Assembly: GCA_023664485.1 (NCBI GenBank) | Contig: JAMPFK010000006.1 | Coordinates: forward strand, 49,860-113,859 | DNA: 64,000 nucleotides | DNA from: Bacteroides fragilis | GTDB taxonomy: Bacteria; Bacillota; Clostridia; Lachnospirales; Lachnospiraceae | Direction of reading: 5' to 3' | Shown: in pieces, positions 59,215 to 64,000 of the stretch | Position numbering within the stretch: the first letter of the stretch is position 1 | How the letters are laid out: the number at the start of each line of letters is the position of its first letter | Position numbers and translations under genes: made by a program | The notes under the pieces: generated by a model | Told to the model about the DNA's origin: nothing | What the model saw: the letters and a program-made list of their open reading frames with translations, nothing else | The model's database searches: none

Positions 59215-59982
59215 TTATTTATAAAAACGAATCGTAGCTAAATACTGTTCCCTTCCATCCCGATCCAAAATACGAATGGCTTTATTATTGTTCCGGCTTG
59301 GACCAAACTGAAACTTTCTGCCATTTTTGGTTTCTTCTATGTCGGAAATATAAAGCCTTGCCAGATCAAACGCAAAATTCTGCTGGTCGTAATCCTTTCT
59401 GAAACGGCTCATAGGCGCAAGAAACTTATATAAACCTGTCAGATAAACATCTGATTCCGCATTTTTATTTAATTTCATCAAAGCAAGATCATATGCGTCC
59501 GCGAGTTCATTCACAAATGTCTGCGCGTTAAAAGACGCTTTATTAAGCTTTTCCTGACCTCTTTGGACAAGTCCCACAAAGCTCTGCGGCCTCATACACT
59601 GTACCTTTTTACGATCCAGATAAAGCTCCTGATTTTCCGTATCTACCTTCACACGGTAAGGAAACATTTCATAGACAGGAAATTCACCGCGTACATCTAC
59701 GCCTTTTTCCCGGCAAATGTCCAGCATCTGTTCTGTAAATTCCCCATTTTCAAAATAAGCCTTCGAATCAAAATCTTTCACGGTGTCTTCAAAAGCTCCT
59801 AATGATGCTGTCAGGCGATCCGCTGCCTCTTTCATGGAATCCAGATCCCGTACCAGATTCCTGAGCTCTCCCCCTTCCATTTCGCGGCTTATCGCCTTAT
59901 AAAACTTCTGCAAAGAAGCAATGGAATCCTTTAATGCTTTCTGGTCTGTCTGTAAAGATTGGTATAAATTTTCGTAATTCAT
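59215..59982 (-). CDS. Unknown protein, first gene of the two-ATPase operon
   Basis: I do not recognise this 255-residue protein. The first 100 residues are predicted by eye to be helical and coiled-coil-like (repeated Leu/Lys/Asp/Glu with SLQTDQKALKDSIASL). The middle contains a strand-rich segment with MFPYRVKVDTENQELYLDRKK, and the end is basic and polar (FQFGPSRNNNKAIRILD). No catalytic motif is evident. The ATG at 59982 gives the MNYENLYQSL start; the frame continues upstream into the mobile element, where translation is unlikely. It is co-transcribed with both ATPases and may be their adaptor or target-recognition subunit. Confidence 0.75.
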   Translation of the reverse strand: MNYENLYQSLQTDQKALKDSIASLQKFYKAISREMEGGELRNLVRDLDSMKEAADRLTASLGAFEDTVKDFDSKAYFENGEFTEQMLDICREKGVDVRGEFPVYEMFPYRVKVDTENQELYLDRKKVQCMRPQSFVGLVQRGQEKLNKASFNAQTFVNELADAYDLALMKLNKNAESDVYLTGLYKFLAPMSRFRKDYDQQNFAFDLARLYISDIEETKNGRKFQFGPSRNNNKAIRILDRDGREQYLATIRFYK

Positions 59983-60018
59983 CGTTCTGTCCTTTTCTCC
60001 ATATCGTATTTTAATTGC

Positions 60019-60089
60019 TATCGTTAACGACATTGGAAATTTCCTTTTCTGAGAACAGGAAGGCGAAATTTGTTATGTCGTTTACCATA
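60019..60089 (+). mobile_element. Miniature inverted-repeat element, copy 2 (71 bp), in the leader of the ATPase operon
   Basis: The ends TATCGTTAACGACAT (60019-60033) and ATGTCGTTTACCATA (60075-60089) are inverted repeats with two mismatches. It shares both end sequences with 53847-53949 but is inverted and has a shorter internal stem (TTCCT/AGGAA). The predicted transcription start of the minus-strand operon falls at or next to 60089, so the whole element lies in the 5' leader as an RNA hairpin. Confidence 0.72.
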
Positions 60090-60095
60090 GTACAA

Positions 60096-60124
60096 ATTAT
60101 ATAGGAAGCGGCTATTGTTTTCAA
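60096..60124 (-). promoter_or_regulatory. Promoter of the defence ATPase operon
   Basis: TTGAAA (60119-60124) and a perfect TATAAT (60096-60101) on the minus strand are spaced by 17 bases. The start codon of the first gene is about 107 bases downstream, beyond the hairpin element. Confidence 0.8.
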
Positions 60125-60183
60125 TCCATATTTATTTAAAAAAGCTATTGTGGTAAACTGAAAGGGAACAGGAGAAATAACAG

Positions 60184-61761
60184 ATGAAAAAAGAACTCTA
60201 TGACTGGCAGGAAGAATGTCTTGCGCGATGGCTTGCAAATAACGGCCAGGGTATTGTACAGGCAGTTACCGGTTCAGGAAAAACCCTTCTGGCTCTGACC
60301 GCATCTGACCTTATGGAAAAAAAGCTGAAACAGGATCTTCGCATCAAAATCATCGTTCCCACAAACTCCCTGATGCAGCAATGGAAACAGGCTGTTAAAG
60401 GCTTTCTTTCCGATACCCATAAAGAAAGCGGTCTCCCCGTCCGCCTGCAGAAGGAACCGGGATTACGCGGAGGCGGCTCTCAATCCGACCCTGATCATAA
60501 ATATATGATTTATGTGATCAATTCTGCCCGCTATGAACTGGCAAGGCAGATTCTTGCCGAACTGAAACAGGGAAAAGCCGTTTTGTTAATTGCAGATGAA
60601 TGCCATCATTATACAAGCGCCCAGAACCAACTGATCTTCGAATTTATACCTTACATAGAGAAATACCGCGACCGCTTCTTTTCCCTGGGGCTTTCCGCCA
60701 CGCTGCCCGCCGGAGAGCCGCAGCGTTATCTTACGTCTGTCCTTGGCCGGAAAATATATGATTACGGGATGGAAGAAGCGTCTGCGAAAGCCACAATATG
60801 CCCTTATAATATCTATCACATCAGTCTGTCTTTTTCGAATGCAGAAAGATGGGAATATGAGGAACTTTCCGAACGCATGGCATATTTGTTTCACAACCTG
60901 CTGAAAGCCTTTCCTGTTCTTGGCAAATTCAGCCAGGGAAAACGTTATGAATTTCTGCAGTCTCTCTCCGGCAATAAAAACCGGAAAATTGCCGAAACTG
61001 CAGCATATTATCTTCAGCTCTCCTATAAAAGAAAAAGCCTGGTCTGTCTTGCGTCTGCAAGGATTTCCTGTGCCAGCGATTTAATCAGGCAGTTGGATCC
61101 CAATGAGAAAATCCTCATTTTCAGCGAACGCATCAGTCAGGCGGATGAACTCTTCCAGCTTTTACAAGAATCTTATGCTGAAAAAGTCGGACGATATCAT
61201 TCAAAAATGGGGAAGCAGGCAAATAAAAACGTGCTGGAACGCTTCCGCACAGGTCAAGTGAGGATTTTGATCGCCTGTAAGGCTATCGATGAGGGTCTGG
61301 ATGTTCCGGACGCCTCTATCGGCATCGTTATGTCCGGAACCTCTGTGAAACGGCAGCGCATCCAGAGGCTCGGACGGATTATACGAAAAAACAATTCAAA
61401 TAAACGTGCGGCAATGTATTATCTGCACATAGAGGAAACCTCTGAAGATTCCTGCTTTCTGCCAGACATAAATAAACATCATCTGACTGAATTGCAATAT
61501 GATGATAAAAACCGCGCTTTCCTCAATCCTGACTATGATGCCAGAGCCGCATTATTGCTGGATAATATGAAAAATACACACGCAGACAGGGAACTGTTAT
61601 CAGAAGCGGAACGCTGCCTGCGTTCAGGCAGCATCCGCTCAGACTGGCTTCTGGAAAAAAGCGCCATCGAAGAGCAGATTCAAAAAGCCAGATACATCAG
61701 CGATAAAAATTATTGGGTCTGCATGAAGAAATTATCACAGATTTCGATTCATGAAATATAA
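60184..61761 (+). CDS. SF2 DEAD/DEAH-type helicase of the defence module
   Basis: The 525-residue protein has the two RecA-like domains of superfamily 2: motif I AVTGSGKT (27-34), motif II DECHH (138-142), motif III LSAT, and motif VI IQRLGRIIR in the second domain. It is compact, without added nuclease domains, and of the type found as BrxHI or as helicase partners in other defence loci. GGGAACAGGAG precedes the ATG. It is divergent from the two-ATPase operon across a 200-base gap that contains the hairpin element and promoter. A joint function is inferred from position and family. Confidence 0.85.
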   Translation: MKKELYDWQEECLARWLANNGQGIVQAVTGSGKTLLALTASDLMEKKLKQDLRIKIIVPTNSLMQQWKQAVKGFLSDTHKESGLPVRLQKEPGLRGGGSQSDPDHKYMIYVINSARYELARQILAELKQGKAVLLIADECHHYTSAQNQLIFEFIPYIEKYRDRFFSLGLSATLPAGEPQRYLTSVLGRKIYDYGMEEASAKATICPYNIYHISLSFSNAERWEYEELSERMAYLFHNLLKAFPVLGKFSQGKRYEFLQSLSGNKNRKIAETAAYYLQLSYKRKSLVCLASARISCASDLIRQLDPNEKILIFSERISQADELFQLLQESYAEKVGRYHSKMGKQANKNVLERFRTGQVRILIACKAIDEGLDVPDASIGIVMSGTSVKRQRIQRLGRIIRKNNSNKRAAMYYLHIEETSEDSCFLPDINKHHLTELQYDDKNRAFLNPDYDARAALLLDNMKNTHADRELLSEAERCLRSGSIRSDWLLEKSAIEEQIQKARYISDKNYWVCMKKLSQISIHEI

Positions 61762-61762
61762 A

Positions 61763-61853
61763 TCAAAAAATCACACATCTCTTTCGAAGCGGTACGCTCT
61801 TTTTTGCCAGCTCTTCCATGGCTTTCAGCTCCCTTGTGTCAAGTTAGTGACAC
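61763..61853 (-). other. Truncated 18-codon reading frame and adjacent stem-loop
   Basis: On the minus strand AAGGGAG is followed by an ATG (61819) and 18 codons (MEELAKKSVPLRKRCVIF, then TGA). This looks like the beginning of a gene cut off near the end of the helicase gene. Just upstream is a perfect stem GTGTCA/TGACAC (61836-61853). It could be debris from insertion of the helicase cassette. Confidence 0.35.
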
Positions 61854-61995
61854 GAAATTTGTAAAAAATATCTTACAATAATGGATTTCCTCTCTCTTAT
61901 ATTGTTGAATTGTACCAAATCAAAAATTCTACATAATAAAAACAGGATTTCTCCGTTTCAAGAGTTCCTGCTTTCACAATCCGCCGCAAAATCAA
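61854..61995. other. AT-rich gene-free stretch
   Basis: I see no gene, promoter pair or terminator that I can support here. It separates the helicase cassette from the remnant of a small helix-turn-helix gene. Confidence 0.4.
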
Positions 61996-62174
61996 TCATA
62001 CCGGTTGCAGCTTGTTTTCAATTCTTTCCACTACACTCAATGGCAAATCCAGGTCCTCTGCAATTTCCTCTTTTGTCATTTCCCCTCTTTCTAACATAGC
62101 TGCGCTATGTTTTGCATACCACTTCGCCGCTTCATTTGTTCTTTATTTATAAGCTGCTCCTTGATTTTACTCAT
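61996..62174 (-). pseudogene. Frameshifted small helix-turn-helix-like gene
   Basis: An ATG at 62172-62174, with AGAAGGGA upstream, opens MSKIKEQLINKE. The original frame then stops after 27 codons. After a one-base shift near 62135 the sequence continues as NEAAKWYAKHSAAMLERG, MTKEEIAEDLDLPLSVV and ERIENKLQPV to a TGA, a coherent helix-turn-helix-like C terminus. I interpret this as one small gene of about 58 residues broken by a single-base change. Similar tails occur at the end of Rpn-type nuclease proteins, but the identity is uncertain. Confidence 0.5.
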
Positions 62175-62204
62175 AATTTTGCGTCCCTTCTATTACTCCT
62201 GAAA

Positions 62205-62732
62205 TTAACCTAATTCATCCGATAACCTTTGCTTCTCATCATCAGAATAGCCCTTTAATTCGCCATACAATACATGTTCCAGATTGCAGGAATTAAAATA
62301 AATCCGATAAGGTATGCCATTGACTTTTCCCGTTTTTCTAAGTTTGTACAAAATTTCTCCTTTTCTTTTATTTCGCTCTACGATTATACTTATATTTTTC
62401 ACATCAATATGATCTTCATAATATTGAATCTTATCCACATCAGCTTCTTTAATATCCGCTTCTGAAATGTATACACCGTCCATATCGGCAATATGAATAA
62501 TCCTTATAAAATCATCCTGATTATATCGGTATCTGCTCTTTACACCTTCAATCTGTTCATTAATCTTTTTCAATATACTGTCATTAGAAGCATAATCTTT
62601 TAATGTGATGTCGCCATGAACAACAACAAACTGTACTTCATTATTGGAAAAGTATTCCTTCATAATCGTACCAGGTGCTGCTTCATCACTTGATCCCTCC
62701 ACTATGAATGCAACAACCTTCTTTTCACTCAT
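62205..62732 (-). CDS. TOPRIM-like partner of the AAA ATPase
   Basis: The 175-residue protein starts VVAFIVEGSSDEAA, which has the glutamate-containing strand-turn of TOPRIM and OLD-type nucleases. HIADMDGVYIS near residue 88 is a plausible DxD-type second TOPRIM motif, and NSCNLEHVLYG follows near 155, like the NP-E-W-region of such proteins. The ATG at 62732 overlaps the end of the ATPase gene by eight bases. A separate AAA ATPase and TOPRIM protein is the arrangement of PARIS (AriA/AriB), RloAB and related abortive-infection systems. Family assignment is by motif only. Confidence 0.65.
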   Translation of the reverse strand: MSEKKVVAFIVEGSSDEAAPGTIMKEYFSNNEVQFVVVHGDITLKDYASNDSILKKINEQIEGVKSRYRYNQDDFIRIIHIADMDGVYISEADIKEADVDKIQYYEDHIDVKNISIIVERNKRKGEILYKLRKTGKVNGIPYRIYFNSCNLEHVLYGELKGYSDDEKQRLSDELG

Positions 62733-64000
62733 GCTGTATTGTCCTACCTGCCTTCCTAAATGCCCGCGCAATTCTCAAGCTGTCTGTTTCTTCATAAATT
62801 ACTTCTTCCTGACCCCCAAGGGTAATACCTCTAATATACATGTCTCTTAAATTATTTGACGCTTTTACATTTTTCATCCGGATATATCTCTTTTCCGGAT
62901 TTACCGTAGAAAACATAATATTATCTTTATCAAGCATTTCCAAAGCGCGCAGATTATGCGATGTAAAGATTAACTGTCCTTTTGCACTTTTATTAAAAAT
63001 ATCAAGCAGTTCTCCAAGCATATATTCAAAAATACCTGCATCTAACTCATCAATTGCAAGGCAGATTGAAGGATTTCCAAAAGCCTGAATCAACACATTT
63101 AAAATAGAAATAATCTTAATAATTCCCTCTGATTCCATTCGGATAGGAATTGGCGGCATATTTTCCCGAACAGAAACAAGTTCCACTCGATAGCCATTTT
63201 CTCCGGAATCTGTCAACTGCATTCCATAATGATAGACATCTATTTTCATCCCTGGAATAATTGTAAACAAAACCATATTAATCTGCTCTACAATTGTATC
63301 TAAGATTTTTTTCCGTTCTTCGTTTAAAACGACAGGTTCTGTTAATGGAACGGCGAAATCTCCTTTCCATCCGACTTCATTCTGCTCAATTTTAAATGCC
63401 ATGGGAAGTAAGAAATTTGCAGAAACCACACCCGAATGTGTATTCCGGATTACAAATAAATCCTTTAAAGCAAATTGAAATAATGCTTTTATCACCTCTG
63501 AATAATGCCTGAAATGATTCTCAAAATCACGACAAAAAATTTCCCTGCTGCCTTCTCCAAAAACATAAGAACAATTACTTTTCTCAGCAATCTTTCTGGC
63601 CACAATCAGATCTGTCTTATTTTCTGCGTCCGCTTCTACAACTTCATCCAATCTTTTCCTTGGCGCAAACACTATCTCCCGCTCTGAACGCTGATAATCC
63701 ATAAACACAGTTTTATTACTTCTGGAATCACCTTTATTAACAGCGCAGCTCAATGTTTCCCGTACGATATTCGCACCATTTTCACTTCTCTGTAAAATAA
63801 TCCTATAACTTACCTCATAAATTACTGCTCCGATAAAAATATTAAAATCAGCAATAATTTCTGCCTGATTGCTGCCTGCATCAATGTAATCCGCAACTTC
63901 TGCTTCAAGAGTACTGCCTATCATGATTTTTTGCAAATAGTACAGGGTGTCGATAACCGCAGTTTTTCCAGAACCATTTTGACCATATAGCCCTAACACC
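62725..64000 (-). CDS. AAA family ATPase, OLD/AAA15 type (5' end beyond the window)
   Basis: About 424 residues are visible. The Walker A motif GQNGSGKTAVID lies at the right edge, so only a short N-terminal stretch is missing. ABC/SMC-type features follow: RMESEGIIKIISILNVL (signature-like), Walker B CLAIDELDAGIFE and the H-loop FTSHNLRALE. A long insertion between Walker A and the signature is typical of AAA15/OLD ATPases. It is translationally coupled to the TOPRIM-like gene downstream. Together they probably form a two-gene phage-defence module, with the ATPase as sensor and scaffold and the TOPRIM protein as effector. Confidence 0.82.
   Translation of the reverse strand, partial: VLGLYGQNGSGKTAVIDTLYYLQKIMIGSTLEAEVADYIDAGSNQAEIIADFNIFIGAVIYEVSYRIILQRSENGANIVRETLSCAVNKGDSRSNKTVFMDYQRSEREIVFAPRKRLDEVVEADAENKTDLIVARKIAEKSNCSYVFGEGSREIFCRDFENHFRHYSEVIKALFQFALKDLFVIRNTHSGVVSANFLLPMAFKIEQNEVGWKGDFAVPLTEPVVLNEERKKILDTIVEQINMVLFTIIPGMKIDVYHYGMQLTDSGENGYRVELVSVRENMPPIPIRMESEGIIKIISILNVLIQAFGNPSICLAIDELDAGIFEYMLGELLDIFNKSAKGQLIFTSHNLRALEMLDKDNIMFSTVNPEKRYIRMKNVKASNNLRDMYIRGITLGGQEEVIYEETDSLRIARAFRKAGRTIQHE

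Noticed and set aside
59983..60033. Seventeen extra N-terminal residues of the unknown defence protein
   Set aside because: They would be encoded by the inverted repeat of the mobile element, and no ribosome binding site precedes them.
53847..60089. Composite transposon bounded by the two inverted mobile elements
   Set aside because: There is no transposase inside, the elements are small and differ in their middle parts, and the enclosed genes are of mixed type on both strands.

Overview
The window looks like a chromosomal segment of a spore-forming, plant-glycan-degrading Firmicute, most likely of the family Lachnospiraceae (Clostridia). The grounds are a spore maturation gene (spmB) beside pta-ackA, strong AGGAGG-type ribosome binding sites, sigma-A promoters with TATAAT boxes, lipoprotein sugar-binding proteins, a yybP-ykoY manganese riboswitch on mntP, and a very large set of intracellular glycosidases. 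No rRNA, tRNA, complete transposase or CRISPR array is visible.

Layout. 1-5.5 kb: the 5' part of a cas3 gene running off the left edge, then spmB, acetate kinase and phosphotransacetylase, and an NTF2-like/short-chain dehydrogenase pair. 5.5-19.3 kb: a rhamnogalacturonan locus on the minus strand. It holds a binding protein and two permeases without their own ATPase, a CE12 acetylesterase, two GH43 enzymes (one with an N-terminal ankyrin domain), a MATE exporter, two GH105-type proteins (one lacking an active-site segment), and a chemoreceptor. 19.4-36.9 kb: galacturonate catabolism. It holds a GH28 polygalacturonase, uxaB-uxaA plus a DhuD/KduD-type reductase, a LacI regulator, uxaC, kduI and a DhuI-like isomerase, then kdgA, kdgK and a second kdgK-like kinase, interrupted by mntP with its riboswitch and by mscL. 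Together these convert both saturated and unsaturated galacturonate to 2-keto-3-deoxygluconate, then to pyruvate and glyceraldehyde 3-phosphate, with Pta-AckA available for acetate formation.

37-53.8 kb: a rhamnoside/glucoside locus with two GH78 rhamnosidases, GH1 and GH3 beta-glycosidases and a complete ribose-type ABC importer with two different permeases. It is transcribed away from a divergent AraC-type regulator fused to an apparently intact GH39 glycosidase domain. A decayed alcohol dehydrogenase fragment lies between the two GH78 genes. 53.9-56.6 kb: beta-phosphoglucomutase, a flavodoxin-like reductase, and an HxlR regulator divergent from a flavin reductase.

56.8-64 kb: a probable defence island. 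It has a tight three-gene operon (two BREX BrxD-like P-loop ATPases and a 256-residue protein I do not recognise) divergent from an SF2 helicase, gene debris, and an AAA ATPase/TOPRIM-like pair running off the right edge. Two small repeat families stand out. One is a 136-bp hairpin-rich repeat ending in a -10 box just upstream of cas3 and of mscL. The other is a 71-103 bp element with terminal inverted repeats; one copy forms the start of the leader of the ATPase operon, and the other supplies the stop codon of the phosphoglucomutase gene.
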